Part shown: positions 15,145 through 21,203 of the stretch, in pieces
Layout of the letters: each line of letters starts with the position of its first letter
Position numbering within the stretch: position 1 is the first letter of the stretch
IMG/VR virus record: IMGVR_UViG_3300031658_000173
Location: 1 to 21,203 of that record
From: a virus
Direction: 5' to 3' (one strand)
DNA length: 21,203 nucleotides
Notes under the pieces: model-generated
What the model was told of the DNA's origin: nothing
Seen by the model: only the letters and a program-made list of their open reading frames with translations
The model's database searches: none
Position numbers and translations under genes: made by a program

Positions 15145-15218
15145 AGGGGTAAAGTGTTACGGCAGCACGTCGGATTCCAAATCCGAAAGACTGGGTTCAA
15201 TTCCTAGTACCCCTGCCA
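15145..15218 (+). tRNA. tRNA-Trp (anticodon CCA), encoded CCA end
   Basis: The cloverleaf is complete. The acceptor is AGGGGTA with TACCCCT, and the D-arm GTGT/GCAC has a TACGGCA loop. The anticodon stem is TCGGA/TCCGA with loop TTCCAAA (anticodon at 15177-15179). The variable loop has 4 bases, and the T-arm CTGGG/CCTAG has a TTCAATT loop. Discriminator G73 and A1-U72 agree with bacterial Trp identity, and the CCA tail is encoded (15216-15218). The short D-loop is the only deviation. The anticodon reads UGG and not UGA, so it gives no sign of stop-codon recoding. Confidence 0.93.
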
Positions 15219-15230
15219 ATAATCATTCAG

Positions 15231-15266
15231 TTGACAGGTTATATGTTTACCTGTAAACACGTGACA
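15231..15266 (+). promoter_or_regulatory. Promoter-like segment with palindromic operator before the ATPase operon
   Basis: TTGACA (15231-15236) is a perfect -35 box. At 17 bp follows TAAACA (15254-15259), a weak -10. Two inverted repeats cover this stretch: ACAGGT (15234) with ACCTGT (15249), and the perfect palindrome GTTTAC-CT-GTAAAC (15245-15258), extended by a third half-site GTGACA at 15261. This would be a repressible promoter for the ATPase operon. Confidence 0.5.
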
Positions 15267-15314
15267 CCACTTGCGCACGTGTGACTTAATCTGTGCATAC
15301 AAGGAGCACCAACT

Positions 15315-16337
15315 ATGACGAGCATCAATCAGTTTATAGAAATCGTTACCCGTACCCAAACGGTTAGCCCAAAGTTTGTCCCTATGGCTTGGGGCGAACC
15401 GGGAATTGCCAAATCAGCCAGCGCCCGTGTGATAGCGAAGAACCAAAACATTCCCGAAGATCGCTACATGGACGTCAACCTCGTCAACCATGAGGTAGTA
15501 GACTTCAACGGTATCCCACGTATCATCGACAGCGGGTCCGGCCCAGTGACCGAGTTCGTCCCGACCGACATCTTTGCCAAGTTCCGCAAGGGTACAGGAC
15601 CGGGCTTCATTAACATCGAGGAATTGCCACAGTCCGACAAGTCACACCAGACTTGGACCGCTGGCTTTGTATTAGACCGCAGGACTGCCACGTTCGAGCT
15701 AGACCCCGAGGTGCGCATCATGTGTACAGGCAATCGTGTACAAGACCGTAGCGGAGCCAAAGCCCTACTCGCTCACCTCTGCTCACGCATGACCCACTTC
15801 GACATAGCAGTAGACACCGAAGCCGCACTCGTATGGATGCTAGACAACGGCGTCGACCCTATGGTTGTGGCTTTCTTGCGACTACGCCGTGACCTTTTGC
15901 AGAAGTTCGACCCAGCTGCCAGAGCAAGCCCCACATGCCGAGCATGGACACAGTTTGGTACAGAAATACCACGTGACTTACCTCGAGACCTGTACCTTAT
16001 GGCTGCTACCGGCAAACTTGGTGAGGGTGCTGCGACCGAGTTAGTTGCCGCTCGAGACATGATGCACAAGATGCCTAACATCGACGAGATACGCGCCAGA
16101 CCTGACGCTGTCGAAGTGCCTAGTGAGCCATCCGTTTGCTACGCCGTCGCTACTTGTATGTCTATGTCTACAACGACGGACCTGTTCGCCGCTGACATGC
16201 AGTACATCAGCCGGATGAAAGCCGATTTCCAGATGGTCTACGTGACCGACGCGACGCGTCTTAATCCAGACCTGCAAGATTCCAAAGATTACATCAACTG
16301 GTGTCTCGCCAACCAAAACACATTTATGGGAGCTTAA
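15315..16337 (+). CDS. MoxR/CbbQ-type AAA+ ATPase, 340 aa
   Basis: A AAA+ motor, probably hexameric, that remodels a partner protein by ATP hydrolysis. Walker A is GEPGIAKS (residues 27-34), with Ala where the family has Gly before the lysine. The Walker B position is GFINIEEL (97-104), Glu-Glu in place of Asp-Glu. Sensor 1 is CTGNR (137-141), and a presumed arginine finger is LCSRMTHFDI (Arg158). A C-terminal lid of about 140 residues includes ASPTCRAWTQFG, like the SPR.W motif of the MoxR group. Length is standard. AAGGAG lies before the ATG. The operon also encodes a VWA/metallopeptidase partner, the typical companion of MoxR ATPases. Confidence 0.88.
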   Translation: MTSINQFIEIVTRTQTVSPKFVPMAWGEPGIAKSASARVIAKNQNIPEDRYMDVNLVNHEVVDFNGIPRIIDSGSGPVTEFVPTDIFAKFRKGTGPGFINIEELPQSDKSHQTWTAGFVLDRRTATFELDPEVRIMCTGNRVQDRSGAKALLAHLCSRMTHFDIAVDTEAALVWMLDNGVDPMVVAFLRLRRDLLQKFDPAARASPTCRAWTQFGTEIPRDLPRDLYLMAATGKLGEGAATELVAARDMMHKMPNIDEIRARPDAVEVPSEPSVCYAVATCMSMSTTTDLFAADMQYISRMKADFQMVYVTDATRLNPDLQDSKDYINWCLANQNTFMGA

Positions 16338-16340
16338 CTA

Positions 16341-16532
16341 ATGAGGTTCAACAGTTACAGTATCGTCCCCGCCCCTAAAGGTGTTTCCATCAAGCCTAAT
16401 AACGGTGACGCAGATTTAGAAGTCTGCATATCCGTAGCTGACGGGCAACTCACGGTCAGTGTCTATCACGACGACGGGATCATGGACGACGCAATCGCGT
16501 CACACTCATATAAAATGGAGAAAGTAACATGA
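16341..16532 (+). CDS. Unknown 63-aa protein
   Basis: A small beta-rich, acidic protein (DADLEVCISVADGQLTVSVY, then HDDGIMDDAIASHSY) set 3 bases after the ATPase stop. GGGAG precedes its ATG, and its end overlaps the start of the next gene as ATGA. No family is recognised. The overlap on both sides places it within the ATPase operon, so it may be a small subunit or regulator of the complex. That is inference. Confidence 0.7.
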   Translation: MRFNSYSIVPAPKGVSIKPNNGDADLEVCISVADGQLTVSVYHDDGIMDDAIASHSYKMEKVT

Positions 16533-17563
16533 ATATGCAAGCATCACTTCAAGCGTCAATCCAAGCAGCCGTCGAGGCAAGCAAGAAAATATCCGTCGAC
16601 GACTCACCACCTGTTAACGCGTCACCACCTGTCTACTCCCAACTAGTCGACCCCGTCGACGCGGTTCCATTCCCCCATAATTTTAGCTCCGACGACGACG
16701 TTGTCTTCAAGAACATCAGTGACCGAGCTATGACGTTCAAGCTCAGCATGTCTAAGTTCAACGTTAACGTCAAAGATGTTGACCGCACTGTTGAGTACGG
16801 CGCGGGTCACGTGACCAAGCGGTTGTTCAAAGGTACAGACAACCTCGTAGCCAAAGCAGCAGCTGCCTACGGCGCACTATATACCTACGTTCACGATAAC
16901 ACACTGCCGTGGGATGTTGGCGTCCGTATCGTCAACGCGACGTTCTTCAAGGAGTTCTCCGCCCAAGTTCGAGTGCTACGGGCCGAGTGCGAAAGAGTAG
17001 TATCACTCGTAGAAGCTGACTGGGGTAACATCAAGGCCGCAGACTTCCGCCGTATGGAGCAGATAGGTATCGCTACTAACAACCCTGACCTTGCCAAATG
17101 GTCTGACTACCCCGACGACATCGGTGCCTGTTACAGCGTCACAACGTACATAGAACCCATTGCTCAGACGTCGAGCATAGACCCACGTTGGGGCGTCGAC
17201 CCATCGGACGTCGAGGAGTACAACCAGCGGCTGCGCGATGCCAACACCAACAGCGGCAAGCATGTAGTCTCTAACCTCATAGCACCACAAGAAGCTGCCA
17301 TAGCTAAGCTGTCGGTTCCTATCGGTTCCGATAACGATACGTTCCGTGCCACGCTTATCGGTAACATGGTTGGCGTCGCCGACCGGATGTCACGAGCGAA
17401 CGTCTGCGACGACCCAGCGATTGCTCAGCAGATCACCGACCTATCCAGCTTGGCTGGTAAGTTAGATGCCAACCACGACATTCTGCGCAACTCACAGACC
17501 GCACGTAACCAAGCGGTTGCTGACATAAGTTCACTGGTCAACCAGATGCGGGGGTTCGCGTGA
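16529..17563 (+). CDS. Partner protein of the ATPase module, 344 aa (possibly DUF3150-like)
   Basis: The N-terminal 50 residues are Ala/Ser/Pro-rich and disordered. The rest is helical and includes FKLSMSKFNVNVKDVDRTVE, GALYTYVHDNTLPWDVGVRI, then FKEFSAQVRVLRAECERVVS and, near residue 195, KWSDYPDDIGACYSVTTYIE. The order helix, (Y)..LP...G.RI, long helix with an LR.E.E..V core, then DYP is similar to DUF3150 proteins that lie beside MoxR ATPases and VWA proteins in bacterial and mobile gene clusters; I have not confirmed this. A role as adaptor between ATPase and VWA protein is inferred. The start is ATG 16529 (GGAGAAAG upstream), overlapping the previous stop, and the stop overlaps the next start (TGATG). 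Confidence 0.75.
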   Translation: MNMQASLQASIQAAVEASKKISVDDSPPVNASPPVYSQLVDPVDAVPFPHNFSSDDDVVFKNISDRAMTFKLSMSKFNVNVKDVDRTVEYGAGHVTKRLFKGTDNLVAKAAAAYGALYTYVHDNTLPWDVGVRIVNATFFKEFSAQVRVLRAECERVVSLVEADWGNIKAADFRRMEQIGIATNNPDLAKWSDYPDDIGACYSVTTYIEPIAQTSSIDPRWGVDPSDVEEYNQRLRDANTNSGKHVVSNLIAPQEAAIAKLSVPIGSDNDTFRATLIGNMVGVADRMSRANVCDDPAIAQQITDLSSLAGKLDANHDILRNSQTARNQAVADISSLVNQMRGFA

Positions 17564-17706
17564 TGCGAATTGAATGTCCAAATTGTGAGGGTGAGGGCCA
17601 AGCATACTACTCGTTCCCTGACCACGAAGAGAGGCTGGCGCAGTGTGAAGACTGCGTCGGTGGTGGCCGCGTAGATGTAGACGACGAAGAGGAGGAAGCA
17701 GCATGA
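17563..17706 (+). CDS. Two-knuckle zinc protein, 47 aa
   Basis: The tiny product MRIECPNCEGEGQAYYSFPD has a first CxxCxGxG knuckle (Cys5, Cys8). After a short loop comes a second, CEDCVGGG (Cys28, Cys31), then an Asp/Glu tail (VDVDDEEEEAA). Four cysteines in this layout are the zinc site of DnaJ-type cysteine-rich domains. The start overlaps the previous stop (TGATG) and its end overlaps the next ATG. It may bind the partner proteins of the ATPase module or unfolded clients. The zinc site is visible and the role is inferred. Confidence 0.75.
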   Translation: MRIECPNCEGEGQAYYSFPDHEERLAQCEDCVGGGRVDVDDEEEEAA

Positions 17707-17771
17707 CGAGCAAAGACATGGACCGCCTATTGGACGAGGTATTCGCCAAAGTATTCGGGAGTAAATGGTGA
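17703..17771 (+). CDS. Mini protein, 22 aa
   Basis: The frame starts at ATG 17703 with AGGAGG 7 bases upstream, an excellent ribosome site placed in the end of the zinc-protein gene. It reads MTSKDMDRLLDEVFAKVFGS plus KW, an amphipathic helix with Leu, Val and Phe on one face. The start overlaps one stop codon as ATGA and its stop overlaps the next start as TGATG. These overlaps make it a probable translated link in the operon. The helix could be a subunit, or the frame may serve mainly to couple ribosomes onto the next gene. Confidence 0.55.
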   Translation: MTSKDMDRLLDEVFAKVFGSKW

Positions 17772-17980
17772 TGGCTAAATGGACACTCGACAAGGGGGCC
17801 GACGAAATCTCAGACCAGACTAGGTTTTCACAACTCCACGCCGAGATCAAAGCGTTGCAGAGTAAAAACTCCCGACAGCGCAACGACATCGCACGGCTCA
17901 ACCAGAGCTTGGAACGTGTCACCAAAGACAAGATGTCTTTACTCAGTGACATCAAATTTCTTAGAGGAGAAACACAATGA
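17771..17980 (+). CDS. Coiled-coil protein, 69 aa
   Basis: Residues 18-65 form one amphipathic helix with heptad spacing (FSQLHAEIKALQSKNSRQRN, then DIARLNQSLERVTKDKMSLL), so a parallel coiled coil is likely. An upstream in-frame ATG at 17765 would add two residues. I prefer ATG 17771, which overlaps the previous stop and has GGGAG 9 bases upstream. The stop overlaps the start of the VWA/metallopeptidase gene (ATGA), so expression is coupled to it. It probably bridges or oligomerises components of the module; that is inference. Confidence 0.72.
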   Translation: MAKWTLDKGADEISDQTRFSQLHAEIKALQSKNSRQRNDIARLNQSLERVTKDKMSLLSDIKFLRGETQ

Positions 17981-19140
17981 GCGTACTAACGATGCAAGCA
18001 CCACTCGTCGATCCGACCGTCGACATGGTGTCTTTGCTTGCCAACGTGTCCAAGGCTAAGTCGCTACTCGTACTAGACCGCCCGTTCTATGGTATGGCTG
18101 TAAGCAAGCGACCGATCATCTACACAGATACTGTCCCGACCGCTGCTATGACAGCCAAGGGTCAGATGTACATGAACCCCGCGTGGTGTAGCAAGCTGAC
18201 TGTTCGCAACCTGATGTTCTTACTGGCCCACGAAGCACTGCACTACATGCTCTGCCACTCAATTCGTATGGGTGTACGTAAACACACAGCGTGGAACATC
18301 GCATGTGACAAGGTTATCAACGACCTTTTAGTCAACGACAAGGTTGGCGACCCAATACCAGACGGCGTCTACATGGAGGGTGCCCGTGATCTATCAGCCG
18401 AGCAGCTGTACGACGAAGACGACGGGAAAGACGGCCCAGTCGGCCCTATCGGCAACGACGTTGGCCCTCCAGTCGACGACGACGGCACTCCTCTCGACGA
18501 TGCAGAGGTACGTGAGATAGAGACGCAAGCTAAGATCGAGATCGTCCAGTCCGCCAAAGCTGCCAAAGCCGCTGGCAAGTTGCCCGGTTCTATCGAACGC
18601 ATCGTAGACGAACTTGTTAACGTGACAACACCTTGGTTCAGTATCCTCGAGCCTTTCATGGTTGGTAAGATCAAGGACGACATCACATGGAACAGACTTA
18701 ACAAGCGGTTTATCTCGCAAGGCGTACACCTACCTAGCCGCTCTACCAAGCCTACTATGGGAGTTGCTGTTCTTGTGCTCGACTCATCATGTTCTGTGTC
18801 TGAAGAAGAGTTCGCTTCTTACAACGCGCACATCAATCGCATCTTGGAGACGTGTAACCCCGAGATGGTTCACGTGATCTACTGCGATACAAATGTGACT
18901 GGCCACGACGAATACACAGCCGACGACCTGCCTATCAACATACGAACCGTCGCTGGCGGTGGCACCAGGTTCAAGCCAGCGTTCGACTACATCGACGACC
19001 AAGACCTAGAACCCGAAGTTGTTGTCTATCTGACCGACGGCTACGGCGACAGCAATTTCACCACCCCCCACGAAACTATCTGGCTAACCACCGGATCAAC
19101 TGAACTAGCCTTTGGCACTGTCATCAAATTTGAGGAGTAA
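17977..19140 (+). CDS. Metallopeptidase-like VWA protein (DUF2201 type), 387 aa
   Basis: The N-terminal domain has the zinc motif HEALH (residues 85-89), preceded by MYMNPAWCSKLTVRNLMFLL and followed by WNIACDKVINDLL (106-118). This is the layout of the putative metallopeptidase domain joined to DUF2201. An acidic linker (DEDDGKDGPVGPIGND, 146-161) leads to a VWA-like domain with a complete MIDAS: DSSCS (269-273), Thr330 in GGGTRF and Asp354 in LTDGYGD. VWA proteins are the usual partners of MoxR AAA+ ATPases, which pull on or remodel them. Both metal sites have their key residues, so the gene appears intact. The start overlaps the previous stop. Whether it cleaves protein is unproven for the family. 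Confidence 0.9.
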   Translation: MSVLTMQAPLVDPTVDMVSLLANVSKAKSLLVLDRPFYGMAVSKRPIIYTDTVPTAAMTAKGQMYMNPAWCSKLTVRNLMFLLAHEALHYMLCHSIRMGVRKHTAWNIACDKVINDLLVNDKVGDPIPDGVYMEGARDLSAEQLYDEDDGKDGPVGPIGNDVGPPVDDDGTPLDDAEVREIETQAKIEIVQSAKAAKAAGKLPGSIERIVDELVNVTTPWFSILEPFMVGKIKDDITWNRLNKRFISQGVHLPSRSTKPTMGVAVLVLDSSCSVSEEEFASYNAHINRILETCNPEMVHVIYCDTNVTGHDEYTADDLPINIRTVAGGGTRFKPAFDYIDDQDLEPEVVVYLTDGYGDSNFTTPHETIWLTTGSTELAFGTVIKFEE

Positions 19141-19145
19141 TCAAC

Positions 19146-19814
19146 ATGGCATACGTAAGAAAAACGGCCACTCTTGTCGAAGATATCACCGACCAAGTAA
19201 CTAAAATGCGTAGCGTCGCCGAGGCGCGGTACGACGTCGACAACATAGCGCTCGACCCTTCCCAGCTAACCGAACTTGTAGAAGCAGCGCACGTAACTGC
19301 GTGGAGTGAGGCACCAGAACTACGCCGCACGATGCCCCCAGCGTGGCGCTCAGAACCCGCTAGTGCTGACCTGCGTGTGTACGGGCCAAACAACGAAACC
19401 ACGGCTATGATCAAGTACAGCGTCCAAGGAACCTACAACCTACCTGCTACCACAAGGTATTCACGCCGCGAGCCAGCCATCGACATAAAATACGAGAACC
19501 TGTCCCCTTCCCTAAAATCGTGCGTCGACGACTGCGCGGGGAACGCCGAGAAGCTCAAAGAAATCCATGCCAAGTTTAGCACTGTAAGAAATCAGTTGGT
19601 CGCGTACATGGAACAGCACGCTTCTCTCAACGCTGCGCTCACCGAGATGCCCCAGCTAGAGATGTATGTGCCGCAAAAGTACATGCAACGCATTCGTGCA
19701 GCATCTGAACCCCGCGCAAAAGTACAGCACTCAAACGTTGTCGCTCTCAACATCGACGTCGACGCTCTCACTGCTGCCGCCATCACCCACCGCATCGCAA
19801 CTGCAACCTCGTAA
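19146..19814 (+). CDS. Unknown 222-aa protein
   Basis: The protein begins MAYVRKTATLVEDITDQVTK and contains a helix TELVEAAHVTAWSEAPELRR and a beta-like middle (ADLRVYGPNNETTAMIKYSV). The C-terminal half is helical: LSPSLKSCVDDCAGNAEKLK, then IHAKFSTVRNQLVAYMEQHA and LNAALTEMPQLEMYVP. I do not recognise the family. GAGGAG lies 8 bases before the ATG and the gene follows the VWA gene by 5 bases, so it is in the same operon and could be a client or cofactor of the ATPase module. An alternative is a replication or recombination accessory factor. Confidence 0.72.
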   Translation: MAYVRKTATLVEDITDQVTKMRSVAEARYDVDNIALDPSQLTELVEAAHVTAWSEAPELRRTMPPAWRSEPASADLRVYGPNNETTAMIKYSVQGTYNLPATTRYSRREPAIDIKYENLSPSLKSCVDDCAGNAEKLKEIHAKFSTVRNQLVAYMEQHASLNAALTEMPQLEMYVPQKYMQRIRAASEPRAKVQHSNVVALNIDVDALTAAAITHRIATATS

Positions 19815-19825
19815 GGAGAAACACC

Positions 19826-20269
19826 ATGAAACAGAACATCAGCAAAGCCGCCCGTGAAAACGGTCTAACAGCATCACTTGCGCACAATCGCATAAAGAGC
19901 GGGTGGTCTTTTGACGACGCCGTTTCCATCCCAGCTAGGGGGTACAAATCCATGAAGAAGTCGAAAGCTGAAATCGTCTGGGCTTATCTTCTGAAGAACC
20001 CGTTGGCTACATACGTGGAAGTCGCCAAGGAAACAGGTGTTTCTTACAGTTACGCCTACGCCCTAAAGACTAAAATCTCCACGCCCCGCGAAGTGTTCGA
20101 GGCCGAAGCCGCAGACAACACGTCAGAACTGTTTACTCGGGAGCAACGGAAGAAGATTATGATCGAGGGTTTTGCGAATAGAAAAGCCCAGATCGCGGAT
20201 TTCGAAGCTAACAAATCAGTCGGGAAAACTATCGGCAACGCCATCCGCCGTTGGTGGAAAGCCGCGTAG
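19826..20269 (+). CDS. Double helix-turn-helix protein, 147 aa
   Basis: Two DNA-binding-like helix pairs are visible. The first is at residues 4-33 (ISKAARENGLTASLAHNRIK, then SGWSFDDAVS), a pattern used by many phage HTH proteins to read DNA. The second is at 47-77 (EIVWAYLLKNPLATYVEVAK, then ETGVSYSYAYALKTKI). The C-terminus is basic (REQRKKIMIEGFANRK and IRRWWKAA). It probably binds DNA as a transcription regulator; it could be the protein that reads the recurrent GTNNAC sites, but no data link them. AAGGAG lies 9 bases before the ATG. The stop is 2 bases before the lysis gene. Confidence 0.75.
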   Translation: MKQNISKAARENGLTASLAHNRIKSGWSFDDAVSIPARGYKSMKKSKAEIVWAYLLKNPLATYVEVAKETGVSYSYAYALKTKISTPREVFEAEAADNTSELFTREQRKKIMIEGFANRKAQIADFEANKSVGKTIGNAIRRWWKAA

Positions 20270-20271
20270 CG

Positions 20272-20655
20272 ATGATCGCGATGACCTGCTTAGCACTTAA
20301 CGTATATTTCGAAGCTCGTTCGGAGCCTATCGTTGCTCAGTTCGCAGTGGCGCAAGTCACGATGAACCGCGTTAAGTCAGACCTCTACCCAGACAATGTA
20401 TGTGATGTTGTCTGGGACAACCGCCAATTCTCTTGGACGCACGACGGTAAGAGCGACAAGCCCAAAGAAACATCTGCGTGGGAACGTGCGCAGTGGGTGG
20501 CCAAGATAACGCTTGAGGACAACGACAACAGTATCTCCGTCGTTCCGAATGACACGGTCCACTACCACGCCGACTACGTCAAACCTTACTGGATAACGAG
20601 TTGTGTACGCATCACCCAGATAGGACGGCACATTTTTTATAGGAGGAAGTTATGA
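20272..20655 (+). CDS. Cell-wall hydrolase, SleB/Hydrolase_2 family (endolysin), 127 aa
   Basis: The full small SleB-type domain is present: CLALNVYFEARSEPIVAQFA with the presumed catalytic Glu in YFEAR, then VAQVTMNRV and CDVVWDNRQFSWTHDG. It closes with HYHADYVKPYW and IGRHIFYRR. Enzymes of this type cut peptidoglycan glycan strands. No signal peptide or membrane segment is visible, so a holin would be needed; none is obvious next to it. I chose ATG 20272, two bases after the previous stop; a TTG at 20251 or an ATG at 20281 are alternatives because no strong ribosome site is seen. Its end overlaps the next start (ATGA). Confidence 0.87.
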   Translation: MIAMTCLALNVYFEARSEPIVAQFAVAQVTMNRVKSDLYPDNVCDVVWDNRQFSWTHDGKSDKPKETSAWERAQWVAKITLEDNDNSISVVPNDTVHYHADYVKPYWITSCVRITQIGRHIFYRRKL

Positions 20656-20996
20656 GACTATACACAAACTGGTACGGCGCTTGGGCTGGCACACAGTCCG
20701 ACGCCAAGGAAATCAAAGGTGAGGTGCATCAGTTCGACGTGCCCACCGACAAGCCTAACCTGTTATCTTTCTTGAACCAAAACTCTGTGGGTAACACCAA
20801 AGACTGGGCGAAGACGGTCACACACATCGACGAGCGTATTCGCGACGAAACTAAACGGCACCCGCAGTCATGCAGCGTCAACGATCTAAGCACGTATGAC
20901 GTCCGCGACGTGGTTCTTAACTGTGACAAAAAGCATCTGGGCAGCGCGTTAGCCTCTATCGTCTCACGTTTATATGACATGCAGGAGTACGTGTGA
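20652..20996 (+). CDS. Unknown 114-aa protein
   Basis: The N-terminus is aromatic (MRLYTNWYGAWAGTQSDAKE) and the middle holds HQFDVPTDKPNLLSFLNQNS. The helix IDERIRDETKRHPQSCSVND is followed by VRDVVLNCDKKHLGSALASI. No family is recognised. AGGAGG lies 5-6 bases before the ATG, which overlaps the lysis gene's stop. The stop is shared with the next gene's start (TGATG), so it belongs to the same translationally coupled run. A role near lysis cannot be excluded, but nothing in the sequence supports it beyond position. Confidence 0.7.
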   Translation: MRLYTNWYGAWAGTQSDAKEIKGEVHQFDVPTDKPNLLSFLNQNSVGNTKDWAKTVTHIDERIRDETKRHPQSCSVNDLSTYDVRDVVLNCDKKHLGSALASIVSRLYDMQEYV

Positions 20997-21203
20997 TGGA
21001 CGAAGACGAATTGGATATTTTTGAATTGTTAGACACGGTGTCTGTCGAGTCGGGGGAAGGTTACGAAGTAGCGGGTCTAATCCCGAAAGGTTGGTACGCG
21101 GTTAGTATAGGCTGTCCGCTGCTCGATGACGGTATTACTGCGTGCTTTCGAAGGGAAACGGATGCGTTTCGTTTTCGTTTAGACCTTATCAATAGACGCA
21201 TGA
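20996..21203 (+). CDS. Partial unknown protein, cut by window edge
   Basis: The frame begins at ATG 20996 (AGGAG 8-9 bases upstream, start overlapping the previous stop) and stays open for 69 codons to the end of the window. The N-terminus is acidic (MDEDELDIFELLDTVSVESG), followed by a compact stretch with KGWYAVSIGCPLLDDGITAC and a basic helix FRFRLDLINRR. No family is recognised. The ATGA at the very end is not a stop in this frame. Confidence 0.6.
   Translation, partial: MDEDELDIFELLDTVSVESGEGYEVAGLIPKGWYAVSIGCPLLDDGITACFRRETDAFRFRLDLINRRM

Noticed and set aside
1-21203. CRISPR array, integrase, transposon ends or stop-codon recoding
   Set aside because: No regularly spaced repeats with spacers, no recombinase motifs, and TGA, TAA and TAG are all used as normal stops with overlapping starts.

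Overview
The window looks like part of a double-stranded DNA tailed phage (Caudoviricetes). Its head module resembles the phiEco32/SU10 kind of podovirus. The evidence is a large terminase, a 674-residue portal with a glutamine-rich tail, an acidic coiled-coil scaffold, a 335-residue capsid protein, a DUF6682/SU10-type adaptor and a tail fibre with an S74 autoprotease, all in one packed operon. There is no integrase, repressor gene or bacterial housekeeping gene, so a lytic virus is the simplest reading. The fibre and tail-protein styles recall phages of aquatic Proteobacteria, but that host guess is inference from protein style only.

Layout. Positions 1-12310 are read leftwards (minus strand). 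In transcription order they hold a putative packaging or small-terminase protein, a PD-(D/E)XK-like nuclease candidate, terminase, portal, a small protein, scaffold, capsid, adaptor, four tail/neck proteins, the S74 fibre and the start of one more gene. Positions 12311-13037 are a divergent, largely non-coding stretch with a very G-rich part and leader inverted repeats. From 13038 everything reads rightwards. First comes a probably highly expressed unknown protein ending at a strong terminator, then a 270-bp intergenic block full of AAGACA/TGTCTT repeats, five small unknown genes and a tRNA-Trp(CCA). After these comes a promoter-like segment leading into a tightly overlapping operon.

That operon holds a MoxR-type AAA+ ATPase, a 344-residue partner (possibly DUF3150-like), a two-knuckle zinc protein of 47 residues, a 22-residue mini protein, a coiled-coil protein and a 387-residue protein with an HEALH metallopeptidase site and a VWA-type MIDAS. 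A 222-residue unknown, a double helix-turn-helix protein, a SleB-type cell-wall hydrolase and two more small genes follow. The ATPase/VWA/metallopeptidase cassette is the strongest candidate for a poorly described system: an AAA+ motor working with a metal-dependent VWA partner, as in RavA-ViaA or CbbQ-CbbO, but here phage-borne and with extra small subunits.

A second pattern is a family of inverted repeats of the form GTNNAC-2bp-GTNNAC. They lie at gene boundaries: before the capsid, the 77-residue gene, portal, the packaging gene, the small membrane gene and the ATPase. Some run as three half-sites spaced 8 bp apart. They look like binding sites of one regulator shared by both arms of the genome. 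No search was run, so all family names rest on motifs and gene order.
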